Counted from the first letter of the stretch, positions 51,053 through 60,586 are shown. The stretch is DNA of 64,000 nucleotides from CAYOZN01 sp964408455 (GCA_964408455.1 CAYOZN010000005.1:124001-188000); one strand, 5' to 3'. Translations and numbers: made by a program. Notes: generated from the letters alone by a model not told the origin.

Positions 51053-53803
51053 TCACCGTGGGGGCTGCAAACGCCGGGGCCAGCCGGGATCGGCGGCGAT
51101 TCGGCGGCTGATAACGCGGGCGAGATAGCAATAGTCGTCGAAGTCGTAGGTTGCCTCGCAGGCGGCCAGGTGGCGGTTCACGGCATCGTCGTTGCCACTG
51201 GAGAATGCGACGGCGGCGGCGAAAAAATGCGGGGCGGCCCAGATGGATTTGTCGTACTCCCGGTCGGCGGCGTCCGTCAGGTCGTCGAACGTGTGCTCGC
51301 CGGACAGCAGCCCGCGCGACAGTCGGTGCCAGTCGCGAGGCGTTGATGCGTCGTCGTCCGGCTGGGCGGCCGGCTCGCGCACGAAGCCGGCGATGATGAT
51401 GGCCGCGTGTACGGGCTCGCCGAGCCAGTGCATGACGGCGGCGGCATCGAGCTGGCTGCGCTCATTGGCGGCGTGTCGCGCGGCGGCGACCACCTGCTCG
51501 ATGGCTGCCGAGCGCTCAGCCGAGTCCGCATTGATGAGCGCGGGAAACAGGTGTTCGTACCAGTGCCGCCGCGGATCGGCGGGGGTTGCCAGTTCGGCCA
51601 GGCGGGCCAGGTCGGCACGTGCCTTATCAAGCTCGTTCAACCAGAAGTAGATCCGCCATCGATAGGACAGGAACTCGATGAACTCGTCATTCGTGCGGCA
51701 GTGAAGCAGTCCGCGATTGCGGGCGTCGAGCGCGCTGACCAGGTCGTTGACTGATTCCCAGAGCTCGGCCTCGGCGGCATAGCCGCGGGGGCTGTCGGGC
51801 TCATTGTCGATGGCGATGGCGGCGCAGTTGAGTGCCGCTTCGAAGTCCCTCGAGGCGTCGGCGTCGTTGCCATCGTCGCGATGCATTTCAGCGGAGAGTC
51901 GATAGCCGATTGAGAGGAGATAGCGCGGGTAGGCCTTGTCCGGGCGCAGGGTGCAGGCGGCGAGCAGGCTTCGCGTCAGCTCTTCGTAGCGATCGCGCCG
52001 GCGATGGTGATAGGTCCAGTGGTTCTGGCAGCGGCCGAGATGGACGACGGCCTGGTAGTTGTCCTTGCGCAGGGCGGCGGCGGTGCGGTAGTTCTCGACG
52101 GCGTCGTCGGGGCGCTCGCGGACGAGGGCCTGGGCCCGGAAGAAATGGGCGGCGGCGGTCTGCGGTCCGCCATGCTCGTCGGCAAGGCGAATGGCGTCTT
52201 CGTATTCGGCGCGGCGTTCGAGCCGGCGAAGCGCCCAGGCGCGCAGGTAGTGCAGCTCGGTATCGTCCGGACGCGTTTGCAGCACGCGATTGACGGTCTC
52301 CAGCGTGGTCGTGGGATGATCGAGGATGTTGCACAGGGCCATGGCGGCGAGGTAGATGGGTTCATCCCGGAGGATGTGATGGGCATCATTCAGGCTGGCC
52401 TTGGCGCCTGCGACGTCGCGATAGTCGTCGAAGACGAGCAGATCGAAGGCTCGCTGCGCGGCGGTCATGGCGCCTTCGTAGCGCTGGTGGAGGTACTGGC
52501 GCGTCCACAGGCCCGTTCCGGCCAACAGCAGCGCGCACAGGAACAGGATCGTGGTCAGGGCGGGGTGCCGGCGCACCCATTTGACGGCCTTTTCGAGCGG
52601 TCCCACGCGGCGCGAGACGATCGGCCGGTCGTCGGCATAGCGGCGCAGATCGGCTGCCATGTCGGCGGCACTGGCGTAACGGCGGGCGGGGTTTTTCTCC
52701 ATGGCCCGCAGGCAGATCGTATCGAGATCGAGCGGGACATCGGCGTTGCACTTGCGCGGGGGTCGCGGCTCGCGCGTGCGGATGCGGGCGATGATCTGTT
52801 CGCGCGTGGTGCCTTCGAAGGGGCGACGGCCGGCCAAGAGTTCGTAGAGCGTGACGCCCAGCGAGTAGATGTCGGTGCGATGGTCGATGCGATCGCGATC
52901 GGAATCGACCTGCTCGGGCGACATGTAGGCCGGCGTGCCGAGCATTTCGCCCGTCACGGTGACATTGGGCTCGTCGAGCAGTCGGGCGAGGCCGAAGTCG
53001 GTGATATGCAGGGCGCCGTCGCGGCCGAGCATCAGGTTCTGCGGCTTGATGTCGCGGTGGATGACGTTCTGGCGGTGGGCATGGTCGAGGCCGTCGGCGA
53101 CGTCGGCCAGCAGGCGGGCGAGGCGGCGATAGTCGCGGACCCGGCGGGGAGTGGGTGCCGTGGTAATTGCACTTGAGACGGCGGATTCTTCCGACGACGA
53201 CATCGTGACGAGACTGTCGCCGGCGAGGCGGCTGAGCACATCGTGCGGATACTGGCGAATGAGGCTGCCGAGGTTGACGCCGTCGATCAGCTCCATCGCA
53301 TAATAAAAGTGACCGTCCTGTTCGCCCTGGGCATAGACGGGGACGATGTTGGTGTGGTGGAGCTTGGCGGCGGCCTGTGCCTCGCGCTGGAAGCGGGTGA
53401 CGGCGCTGGCTGACGATGCGACGACACCGGGCATGACCTTGAGGGCGACGACGCGATTGAGGCTGGTCTGCATGGCGCGGAATACGACGCCCATTCCACC
53501 GCGGCCGATCTCGCCGAGGATTTCGAAGTCGCCCAGTCTCATGCCGGGCTGCCAGCCCGGCGCGGGAGGTGCGACGGCGGAAAAAGCGGCACTGGTTCTG
53601 CCGGCGCCGGATCGGTCGCGCCAGACCCGCTCCTGGCAGCTGCGGGCGCTTTCCAGCATGCCCAGCATTTCGCGCACATCCTCAAGGGCGGACTGGCAGG
53701 CGTGGCAGCCGGCGAAGTGTGCCCGCATCGCGGCGGACTCGGCCTGGGCGAGCTGCCCCTCGAGATAATCGAGCAGCGCATCCTCGACGTCTGCGCACTT
53801 CAT
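51053..53803 (-). CDS. Ser/Thr kinase with N-terminal zinc-finger and TPR tail
   Basis: 916 residues. The ATG overlaps the ECF stop as ATGA. The first 50 residues carry an anti-sigma-type zinc-finger (HFAGCHACQSALEDVREML, a zf-HC2-like C/H pattern). This is followed by a kinase domain with IGRGGMGVVFRA, VALKVMPG, HRDIKPQNLMLG, DFGLARLLD and GTPAYMSPEQV. A membrane helix (TTILFLCALLLAGTGLW) and a long TPR-like tail follow. The HC2 module in other proteins binds a sigma factor. Fusion to the kinase, next to an overlapping sigma gene, suggests it holds or releases that sigma factor on phosphorylation. That is inference. Confidence 0.88.
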   Translation of the reverse strand: MKCADVEDALLDYLEGQLAQAESAAMRAHFAGCHACQSALEDVREMLGMLESARSCQERVWRDRSGAGRTSAAFSAVAPPAPGWQPGMRLGDFEILGEIGRGGMGVVFRAMQTSLNRVVALKVMPGVVASSASAVTRFQREAQAAAKLHHTNIVPVYAQGEQDGHFYYAMELIDGVNLGSLIRQYPHDVLSRLAGDSLVTMSSSEESAVSSAITTAPTPRRVRDYRRLARLLADVADGLDHAHRQNVIHRDIKPQNLMLGRDGALHITDFGLARLLDEPNVTVTGEMLGTPAYMSPEQVDSDRDRIDHRTDIYSLGVTLYELLAGRRPFEGTTREQIIARIRTREPRPPRKCNADVPLDLDTICLRAMEKNPARRYASAADMAADLRRYADDRPIVSRRVGPLEKAVKWVRRHPALTTILFLCALLLAGTGLWTRQYLHQRYEGAMTAAQRAFDLLVFDDYRDVAGAKASLNDAHHILRDEPIYLAAMALCNILDHPTTTLETVNRVLQTRPDDTELHYLRAWALRRLERRAEYEDAIRLADEHGGPQTAAAHFFRAQALVRERPDDAVENYRTAAALRKDNYQAVVHLGRCQNHWTYHHRRRDRYEELTRSLLAACTLRPDKAYPRYLLSIGYRLSAEMHRDDGNDADASRDFEAALNCAAIAIDNEPDSPRGYAAEAELWESVNDLVSALDARNRGLLHCRTNDEFIEFLSYRWRIYFWLNELDKARADLARLAELATPADPRRHWYEHLFPALINADSAERSAAIEQVVAAARHAANERSQLDAAAVMHWLGEPVHAAIIIAGFVREPAAQPDDDASTPRDWHRLSRGLLSGEHTFDDLTDAADREYDKSIWAAPHFFAAAVAFSSGNDDAVNRHLAACEATYDFDDYCYLARVISRRIAADPGWPRRLQPPR

Positions 53804-54381
53804 AGGGATGAATCGTCGAGGGCCTGGAGGCGGCGGCGAAGTTCGCGCGTGGCTTTCGACAGCCGGGCCTTGGTGCCCGCCAGCGTCAAGCCGATGGCAT
53901 CGGCGACCTCGTTGCGCGAGAGGCCCTGGAAAAAGTAGAGTATGACCACTTCCCGAAGGGTTTCGTCCATGGCGTCGATGGCGAGCTGCACGCGGCGGAC
54001 GCGATCGGCGCGCATCGCCTTGCCGGCCGGTGTCGACGTGGGATCGACGGGGACGGCGGCGTTGGCCCAGAGATGGCTCTCGCTCTGGGCGGCCGAGAGG
54101 CGCACGTCGGGCTTCATGCGACGGAGTTCGTCGATGCTGCGATTGCGGGCGACCTGGTAGAGCCAGCCGCGCAGGCTGCCGGCCGGGAGGCCGTTCGGAT
54201 CGGTCTTGCAGCACTTGAGCAGGACATCCTGCACGATGTCCTCGGCCAGGGACTCGTTGTACACCATGCGGCGGCAGAAGAGCTGGAGCTCGGGCTGGTA
54301 GCGGGCGCGGATCTCTGCAACGGCGGACGTATCGCCGGAGCGGAGTCGATCAATGAGGAGTTTTTCCGGGTCCGGGTTCAT
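53800..54381 (-). CDS. ECF-family RNA polymerase sigma factor (second)
   Basis: 193 residues from ATG 54381. Region 2: VYNESLAEDIVQDVLLKCCK; linker; region 4: LREVVILYFFQGLSRNEVAD then AIGLTLAGTKARLSKATREL. It has typical ECF length. It overlaps the zinc-finger kinase by 4 bases (ATGA). The previous sigma/kinase pair at 37104-41017 has the same layout but without the zinc-finger. It is divergent from the SPW gene. Confidence 0.9.
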   Translation of the reverse strand: MNPDPEKLLIDRLRSGDTSAVAEIRARYQPELQLFCRRMVYNESLAEDIVQDVLLKCCKTDPNGLPAGSLRGWLYQVARNRSIDELRRMKPDVRLSAAQSESHLWANAAVPVDPTSTPAGKAMRADRVRRVQLAIDAMDETLREVVILYFFQGLSRNEVADAIGLTLAGTKARLSKATRELRRRLQALDDSSL

Positions 54382-54680
54382 GGCCGATCTGCCGGGCGAA
54401 GGCCGCTCTCCCGCGCGCGGGCGCCGGGTTGCTTTTGCGGTCCGCGCGAACACGCTCCGCCGGGCCTAAATACCAGCGAAGCGGAAAGGACGCGCGCGAG
54501 CGCCTGGGACGACGATCTCGATAGCATACCGGGGTGGTGGTTGCGCCACAAACAGGGCCGGGTGCGGAAGTTGCGCCGGCTGCGGAGGTCTTGGGGCGGC
54601 GCTGCGGCGTGCCGGCGACACGTTACGTGGGAATTATTCCGCGAAAACCGGGGCGTCAGATCGGGCAACTATCGTTGCGC

Positions 54681-55100
54681 ATGAACCAGTCACAGATTGA
54701 AAACAGGCATTCGTATCGGTTCCTGCCCACTTATGTGCACGGGGTGTTGGACTACCTGGCCGGCGTCATTCTCATTGCCGCGCCCTGGCTGTTCGGGTTC
54801 GACAGGGGCGGACCGGAGACATGGGTGCCGGTGGCCCTGGGGGCGCTGACCATCGTGCAGAGCCTCGCGACGCGGTATGAGCTGGGCCTGGTGAAGCTCA
54901 TTCCGATGAGCACGCACCTGTGGATCGATGGGCTGGGAGGCGCGCTGCTTGCGCTGTCACCGTGGCTGTTCGGCTTTGCCGACTACGTCTGGGCGCCGCA
55001 CGTGGTCTTCGGGCTGTTGGAAATCGGCGCAGCCCTGACGACGGAGCTGACTCCGCGTCAGCTTCCGGAACATCGGCGGCTGAGGCACGCAAAGTTCTGA
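54681..55100 (+). CDS. SPW-repeat membrane protein
   Basis: 139 residues from ATG 54681. Four hydrophobic segments include two SPW-type motifs (IAAPWLFGFDRGG and LALSPWLFGFADYVW). The SPW family of small integral membrane proteins is of unknown role. Start fits MNQSQIENRHS and the helix at residue 15. It is likely envelope-associated. Confidence 0.72.
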   Translation: MNQSQIENRHSYRFLPTYVHGVLDYLAGVILIAAPWLFGFDRGGPETWVPVALGALTIVQSLATRYELGLVKLIPMSTHLWIDGLGGALLALSPWLFGFADYVWAPHVVFGLLEIGAALTTELTPRQLPEHRRLRHAKF

Positions 55101-55263
55101 TCGCGGGGGCTAGGGCGAGACTCATTCGCTGGAGCGACAACGCCCTTGCTGGCGCATGACGCCATCGCTTGCGCTTCGGGTGGGTGTTTTTGCGCGGTGA
55201 GCCATGCACGCCCTCGCTGGCGCTTCGGGCTGGTGGGTTTGCGCGGAGTCGAGTTTTGTACTG
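55101..55263. repeat. Short GC-rich intergenic repeat family
   Basis: 55133-55180 and 55203-55235 carry GCGACAACGCCCTTGCTGGC, then CGCTTGCGCTTCGGGTGGG, and GCACGCCCTCGCTGGCGCTT, then CGGGCTGGTGGG: two degenerate copies of one unit. Its translations (PEAPARA, SASDG) are very similar to a repetitive element I recall from planctomycete genomes. It has no coding role evident. Confidence 0.5.
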
Positions 55264-55758
55264 TTACGCCACGGCGTATTCGCGCAAGGCTTCCACGGTT
55301 GCATCGGCCAGTCGCGATTCGAGCGACAAAAGGTAATCCTGCTCTTCGAGCCGGATCTGGTGTACCACGCTCGCTGTTTCCACGTCGTTCAATTCCTCGG
55401 CGGCGGCCTCGAGCGATCGGTAGCAGGCGATTTCGAAGTGCTCCGCGGCGATGCCCATGAGGAGATCCTTGACCCTGGTATCCGAGGCGGTAACGCTCGA
55501 ATACCCCTGAAACAGGCCCGATACCTTCGCCAGCAGGTTCTTGGTCGTGGAAGAGTCGCTGCCGTAACGCTTCAGGCATTCATCAATTCGCTGGGCCTGC
55601 CGCCGGGTCACTTCAATGTGCTCTTGGATCTGGGCCCTGATCAGGGCGTCATCGTCGGCGTGCTTGGCCTGCTGCTGCAATGTCTTCTCGAGCGCCGTTT
55701 CCATCGCGTGAGCGTCGCGAAGCCAGGCGATCATCAGGTCTCTTTGTTTGTCCGTCAT
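55264..55758 (-). CDS. DUF892 ferritin-like protein (YciF-like)
   Basis: 164 residues from ATG 55758. The sequence is helical and matches YciF/DUF892: MTDKQRDLMIAWLRDAHAME, QIQEHIEVTRRQAQRIDECL, LMGIAAEHFEIACYRSLEAA and VVHQIRLEEQDYLLSLESRL. Conserved Glu and His residues sit in a four-helix ferritin-like bundle that can bind a di-metal centre. Members are induced by stress in several bacteria. It ends close to the repeat region. Confidence 0.82.
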   Translation of the reverse strand: MTDKQRDLMIAWLRDAHAMETALEKTLQQQAKHADDDALIRAQIQEHIEVTRRQAQRIDECLKRYGSDSSTTKNLLAKVSGLFQGYSSVTASDTRVKDLLMGIAAEHFEIACYRSLEAAAEELNDVETASVVHQIRLEEQDYLLSLESRLADATVEALREYAVA

Positions 55759-56288
55759 GGTTTCACCTGTTTTCTTTTTGCGTGTCGGTCGGTTCCGCCG
55801 GTGGCAGGTGCCCTGGGGAGAACGAAGCCCAGTCCTGTTGCACCAGAACATTCGACAGAACTTTATCTTCCGGCGCTAACGCCTGCGCGAACCCGATCTG
55901 AATGGCTCGACGGGATGCTCGATTCTGCATCAAGAGGGCGTTGGACCTTGATGCGAACGTGCCGGCCAGCGCAAAGGCGGCTTTGCGCGGCACCCGGGCC
56001 GAAGGCAGGAACGGGCATCGAGGCTTGGAAAGTTGACCTTTGGTCCGCGACGCCTGCGGTGGGCGACGGGGACAGCCCTGCGGCTCGCCCGCAGGCCCGG
56101 CCAGCCCGGCCATAGCGGGGTGTTGCGGATCGGCGGCCGGGCGATCAAAATAACAGGGCAACCAACACGGCGAGCCCCGGCGGTTCAGGGAAGGCATGCG
56201 AAGTCCGACGCCGGCGAGTTTGCAAGAATTCCATCACGCCTCGCAGTTTTTATTGTACGTTGAAGTAACCGGTCGCCTTTTTTACTGG
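55759..56288. other. Intergenic, no gene seen
   Basis: 530 bases between the leftward DUF892 gene and the rightward regulator. Several long open frames in both directions look non-coding (Arg/Pro-rich). A short AT-rich stretch near 56250-56285 could hold the promoter of the regulator. Nothing firm. Confidence 0.4.
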
Positions 56289-56996
56289 ATGGGACGGAAT
56301 TCCGTGTTTGCATTCAATTCTGCACAGGATCCAAGGCCGCGGCCGCCAGCCGCGGGAGTTCACGGCCATCGCCTCAACGACCAGCCGGTCGTCTTCGTCG
56401 TCGATGACGATCCGGCGATGCGCGAGTCGCTGCACTGGCTGATCGAGTCGGTATCTCTGCGGGTGCAGACCTTTGACTCGGCGCAGGCCTTCATGGATGG
56501 TTACCGACCCGATCAGTGGGGCTGCGTCGTGCTGGATATCCGCATGCCGGGGCTGTCGGGGCTCGATCTGCAGGAGAAACTGATCGAGCAGGGAGTCGAT
56601 CTGCCCATCATCTTCGTGACCGGCCATGGCGATGTGCAGATGGCGGTGCGGGCGATCAAGGGCGGGGCGGTCGATTTTCTCGAGAAGCCGTTCAGTGATC
56701 AGGCGCTGCTGGACCGGATTCAACAGTCGATCGCGCGACACCGCGAGCTTCGTGAAGACTCGGCGATGCGGCACGACATCGACCATCGCCTGGCGTCGCT
56801 GTCGCGGCGCGAGCGCGACGTGTTCCAGCGGGTCGTGAATGGCATGTCCAATCGCGAGATTGCCGAGGAACTGGGGCTCTCACCGAAGACGGTCGAGGTG
56901 CACAGGGCACGGGTGATGGAGAAGATGCGCGCCCGCTCCTTGCCGGACCTGGTGCGTCTGCACTTCATGGTGAAGGGCCCTCCGCCGGCGGCGTGA
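56289..56996 (+). CDS. FixJ-family two-component response regulator
   Basis: 235 residues from ATG 56289. The receiver domain has FVVDDDPAMRESLHWLI, phospho-acceptor Asp in CVVLDIRMPGLSGLDL, TGHGDVQMAVRAIKGGAVD and the conserved Lys in FLEKPFSDQALL. A LuxR-type HTH follows: LSRRERDVFQRVVNGMSNRE then IAEELGLSPKTVEVHRARVM. This is the FixJ/NarL type. It acts when a cognate histidine kinase phosphorylates it. No kinase gene lies next to it. Confidence 0.92.
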   Translation: MGRNSVFAFNSAQDPRPRPPAAGVHGHRLNDQPVVFVVDDDPAMRESLHWLIESVSLRVQTFDSAQAFMDGYRPDQWGCVVLDIRMPGLSGLDLQEKLIEQGVDLPIIFVTGHGDVQMAVRAIKGGAVDFLEKPFSDQALLDRIQQSIARHRELREDSAMRHDIDHRLASLSRRERDVFQRVVNGMSNREIAEELGLSPKTVEVHRARVMEKMRARSLPDLVRLHFMVKGPPPAA

Positions 56997-57001
56997 AGAG
57001 T

Positions 57002-57114
57002 TAATCCACAGATTTCGCAGATAATAGCTGTTCCGATCGGACGAGGTGATCGGTTCGGCGGCCCTGTGCGCGCGACGCTCATCGGGCGGCAGATTTTATC
57101 CACAGACTTCACGG
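57002..57114. repeat. Two copies of a TTATCCACAGA-type sequence
   Basis: TTAATCCACAGATTTCGCAG (57001-57020) and TTTATCCACAGACTTCACGG (57095-57114) are direct repeats. The second contains TTATCCACA (57096-57104), the DnaA-box consensus. They could be DnaA titration sites, but similar sequences are a widespread intergenic repeat. Confidence 0.45.
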
Positions 57115-57218
57115 GTTGGCGCAGTTAAGAGCTGTCTCGATTGCTTCAAGCGGAACAGCTCTTTGTATGCGCCAGGTTTGTTGGTTGGTGCTGCGAAAGG
57201 CCTTGTCAGCGGGCGGCA

Positions 57219-59324
57219 TCAGGCAGCGGCGGCGGCCATTTGCGGGGCGGAATCCGGAAGCGTCATGACCTGTTCGTGGGTGAGTTTGTCCTCGCCGAAG
57301 CGCACCAGCCGTGCCGAGTTGAACACGACGACGAAACTGGAGCTCAGGTGCAGGAAGGCGGCCGAGACCGGCGAGATGATGTTGAATGCGCCTAGTGCCA
57401 TCATGGTGACAACGAAGGCGACACCGAAGACGAGGTTCTGGACGACGACGCGGCGGGTGGCGCGGCTGAGACGAACCAGGAAGGGGATGCGCGTCAGGTC
57501 GTTGTTGAGCAGTGCGATGGAGGCACTCTTGATGGCGACATCGCTGCCGGCGGCGCCCATGGCCAGGCCCAGGTCTCCGGCGGCCAGCGCGGGGGCATCG
57601 TTGACGCCGTCGCCGACGACCATGACGCGATGGCCCTGGCGGCGCATCTGCTCGACCAGATCGAGCTTTTCCTGCGGCAGGCAGTCGGCCTTGTATTCGG
57701 TGCAGGCCATTTCGGCGGCGACGCGGCGGGCGACGGCGGCGCGATCGCCGGTGAGCATGGCGACGCGGCTGATGCCGATCTCGCGAAGCTCGTTCACCGA
57801 TTCGCGGGCGGCGGAGCGGGTGCGGTCCTCAAGGCCGACCAGGCCCAGGACGCGGGCATCGGCGGCGACGTAGAGCTGGCTCATGCCTTCGGTTTCGCCG
57901 GCGGCGGCGCTGACGGCGGCGGTGGTCACACCGTTTTCGCGCAGGAAGGCCTCGCGGCCGACAAGCACGCGGCGTCCGCCGACGTTGGCGATGACGCCTT
58001 TTCCGGGCACTTCTTCGAATTTTTCGGGCTTGTCGAGGGCGACATTCGCCTCGCGGGCGACTTCGACCAGGGCCTTGGCGGCCGGGTGGTTGCTGAGCTG
58101 CTCGGCCGAGGCGGCGAGCTGGAGCAGCTCGGCGCCGTCGACCCCATCGGCGGGGATGAGCCGCGTGACCGAGAGCACACCGGTCGTGAGGGTGCCGGTC
58201 TTGTCGAAGATGACAGCGGTGAGGCGGCCGGCACTTTCGAGGTGCGAGACGTCCTTGATGAGAATGCCGAGCCGCGCGGCGCAGCTGAGGCCGGCGACCA
58301 TGGCGGTGGGCGTGGCCATGATCAGGGCGCAGGGGCAACTGACGACGAGCATGGTGATGGCGCGCTGGATGCCGTTGTCCTCGCGGGTGAAGAAGAGGAC
58401 GAGGGCGGCGAGCATGAGTACGACCGGCGTGTACCAGACGACGTAGCGGTCGATGAGGCGCATGATGGGGATGCGGGTGTGCTCGGCCTGGAGGATGAGG
58501 TTCTGGACCTGGCCGAGGGTGGTTTCACCGCCGACCTTGGTCACTTCGATTTCGAGCGCGCCGGTAAGATTGGTGGTGCCGCTGAAGACCTGATCGCCGG
58601 GGCGCTTGTCGATGGGCAGGGACTCGCCGGTGATGTTTGCCTGGTTGACGGTGGATTCGCCGCTGGAGACGCGGCCGTCGGCGGGGATGTTGTCGCCGGG
58701 CCGGACGCGGACCATCTGGCCGGGCTTGAGTCCGGCGGCATCGACCACGCGCTCCATGGCGCCTTCGATCAGGCGTGCGGTCTTGGGAGTGAGCTTGACG
58801 AGTTCTTCGATGCTGGCCCGGGCGCCGATGGCGGTTCTTGTTTCCACCAGTTCGGACAGGAGCAGGAAGAAGGCGACGACGCCGGCGGCACGGTAGTCGT
58901 TGGTGGCGATGGCGGCGACGATGGCGAGGGCCACCAGTTCGTCCATGTGCATGTGGCCGCTGATGAGATTGCGGGCGGCGTGCCATAGAATTCGCACCGC
59001 CAGCAGCAGCGCGCCGACCATGGCGGCCAGGTTGATCTGGAAGGCGTAGAGGTATTCCGGCGCGCCATCACCGTGGACGAAGAGGTGCGTGATGCGCCAC
59101 CAGAGGCTGACGTTATGCTCGATGTCGCCGCCGGAGGTAACGACGGGGCTGTAGAGCTGGACGATATAGCTTGTGGCGACCAGCAGGCCTCCCAGCAGGG
59201 TGACGAACAGCCAGAACGATGCCGTTCGAGCGGCACTGTGGGCATCACCGTGGTGGTGGTGATGATGATGGTGCGCGTGGTGGTCGGTTTCTGCCTGCCG
59301 TATGCCGATGATCTGATGAGCCAT
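57219..59324 (-). CDS. His-rich P1B-type heavy-metal ATPase
   Basis: 701 residues. A His cluster of about 10 residues is at 16-25, with no CxxC domain. P-type ATPase motifs: TGES (NITGESLPIDK), VVSCPCALIMATP in the sixth helix, IFDKTGTLTTG with the phosphorylated Asp, SNHPAAKALV (the P1B HP), VAMLTGDRAAVA and VVGDGVNDAPALAAGDLG. The final helices hold VVVQNLVFGV and HLSSSFVVVFNSARL. CPC fits Cu or Zn groups, while SSS and NS in helix 8 favour Cu-like transport. Without a test, the metal is unassigned. Confidence 0.88.
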   Translation of the reverse strand: MAHQIIGIRQAETDHHAHHHHHHHHGDAHSAARTASFWLFVTLLGGLLVATSYIVQLYSPVVTSGGDIEHNVSLWWRITHLFVHGDGAPEYLYAFQINLAAMVGALLLAVRILWHAARNLISGHMHMDELVALAIVAAIATNDYRAAGVVAFFLLLSELVETRTAIGARASIEELVKLTPKTARLIEGAMERVVDAAGLKPGQMVRVRPGDNIPADGRVSSGESTVNQANITGESLPIDKRPGDQVFSGTTNLTGALEIEVTKVGGETTLGQVQNLILQAEHTRIPIMRLIDRYVVWYTPVVLMLAALVLFFTREDNGIQRAITMLVVSCPCALIMATPTAMVAGLSCAARLGILIKDVSHLESAGRLTAVIFDKTGTLTTGVLSVTRLIPADGVDGAELLQLAASAEQLSNHPAAKALVEVAREANVALDKPEKFEEVPGKGVIANVGGRRVLVGREAFLRENGVTTAAVSAAAGETEGMSQLYVAADARVLGLVGLEDRTRSAARESVNELREIGISRVAMLTGDRAAVARRVAAEMACTEYKADCLPQEKLDLVEQMRRQGHRVMVVGDGVNDAPALAAGDLGLAMGAAGSDVAIKSASIALLNNDLTRIPFLVRLSRATRRVVVQNLVFGVAFVVTMMALGAFNIISPVSAAFLHLSSSFVVVFNSARLVRFGEDKLTHEQVMTLPDSAPQMAAAAA

Positions 59325-59386
59325 GATGTCGGTTCCGAGTGTCCTGGTTCAGTATTGCCAATGGTAGGCCTTGCCGGCGGCGGTCG

Positions 59387-60586
59387 TCAGCCCACTTCAC
59401 GCGTCTGGTAGAGGGCCATGGCGAGCAGCAGCGCGCCGGCCATATACCAACTGAGGTAGGCCGCGGCATGGCCGATATAGTTCGGCGGGATGACGCGATT
59501 TTCGTTGAGCGCATCGACCATCCAGAATGGCTGAAGGCTGGGCACGGCGCGGTAGGCCACTCGGGCCCAGACTTTGCCTTCGTCGGCCGCGGGCTTGATC
59601 ACCTGGTCGGATGACAGGCCGATGCAGACGACCGCCAGCGTCAGCGCGAAAGTCGGCACGACGCTGGCCCTGGTCGAAACGGCGAGGGCGACGCTGCCGA
59701 AAAACGCGATGGCGACCATGATCAGAATGGCCGCCTTCAGGATTTCCATGCCGGCGAGCTTACGCGTTTCCTTTACCAGGTAGCCTATTGTCCTGCGCCA
59801 TTCAATGCCATCCACGAGGCTCAGCAGCTGCTCCCGCTCCTGATCGTTTATCGGTCCAAGCCAGTTGGAGCGCACCAGCTTGCCCGCGTGACCGGGCAGC
59901 ACGTCGTTGCCGGGATCGGGACGAAAGTAAATGATGCCGTCGAAGACGGTGTTATCTGCGACTTCGGCGGGCAGGGCCCGCACGTCCTGAGTTGTTTCAT
60001 ATGTTTGAAATTTAAAGTCGCGCCCCAGAAAGAGCAGTACGACGGTGCTGAATGTGAGCGCCGGGATGGAAAACGATACGAGGGTGGGAAGGAACCGCCA
60101 TTCGTAGATGTAGTTCATCAGCGTGGCGGCAGCCGCCACGAGCACCATCAGGCAGGGGCCGAAGAGAATGACGGTGTAGTCGGACTTTTCGGCGGAGGTT
60201 TGAAGAACGCCGTGCCGCATGGCCATGAAGAGGGCAATGCCGGCGATGTAGTGTGCGGTTAACAGGGCGCCGAGAATTCCCGCGTATTTTCCGAAGATGA
60301 ACATCGATCGCCCCACGGGCTTGGCGGCGACGGTCAGGGCGGTTTTTTCCTCGATTTCGGCATCCAGAACGTTGGTGGCGCAGAAGCATGCCAGGAACAA
60401 TCCCTGCACGAGCAGCGTAGAGAGACCAATATCGCGCAGCAGTTTGTTGTCGTCATCGAGGGTCCAGCCGGTCATGGCGGGCGCAAGGGCCAGCCCCACC
60501 AGCGTCACGATGATGATGATGCCGTAGGCGGGCTGCCGCACGGACTGGAGGTAGGTGTTTTTGGCAATTGCGAAAAACTGTTGCAT
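59387..60586 (-). CDS. ABC-2 type permease-like membrane protein
   Basis: 399 residues from ATG 60586. Six or so hydrophobic helices: GIIIIVTLVGLALAPAMTGW, LLVQGLFLACFCATNVL, GALLTAHYIAGIALFMAM, LMVLVAAAATLMNYIY, LKAAILIMVAIAFFGSVALA and AAYLSWYMAGALLLAMALY. A cytoplasmic loop after the second helix has DAEIEEKTALTVAAKPVGR, like ABC-2 exporters that share an ATPase. No ABC ATPase gene is adjacent, so it is an orphan here. It is 62 bases upstream of the P1B ATPase gene, in the same direction. Confidence 0.7.
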   Translation of the reverse strand: MQQFFAIAKNTYLQSVRQPAYGIIIIVTLVGLALAPAMTGWTLDDDNKLLRDIGLSTLLVQGLFLACFCATNVLDAEIEEKTALTVAAKPVGRSMFIFGKYAGILGALLTAHYIAGIALFMAMRHGVLQTSAEKSDYTVILFGPCLMVLVAAAATLMNYIYEWRFLPTLVSFSIPALTFSTVVLLFLGRDFKFQTYETTQDVRALPAEVADNTVFDGIIYFRPDPGNDVLPGHAGKLVRSNWLGPINDQEREQLLSLVDGIEWRRTIGYLVKETRKLAGMEILKAAILIMVAIAFFGSVALAVSTRASVVPTFALTLAVVCIGLSSDQVIKPAADEGKVWARVAYRAVPSLQPFWMVDALNENRVIPPNYIGHAAAYLSWYMAGALLLAMALYQTREVG

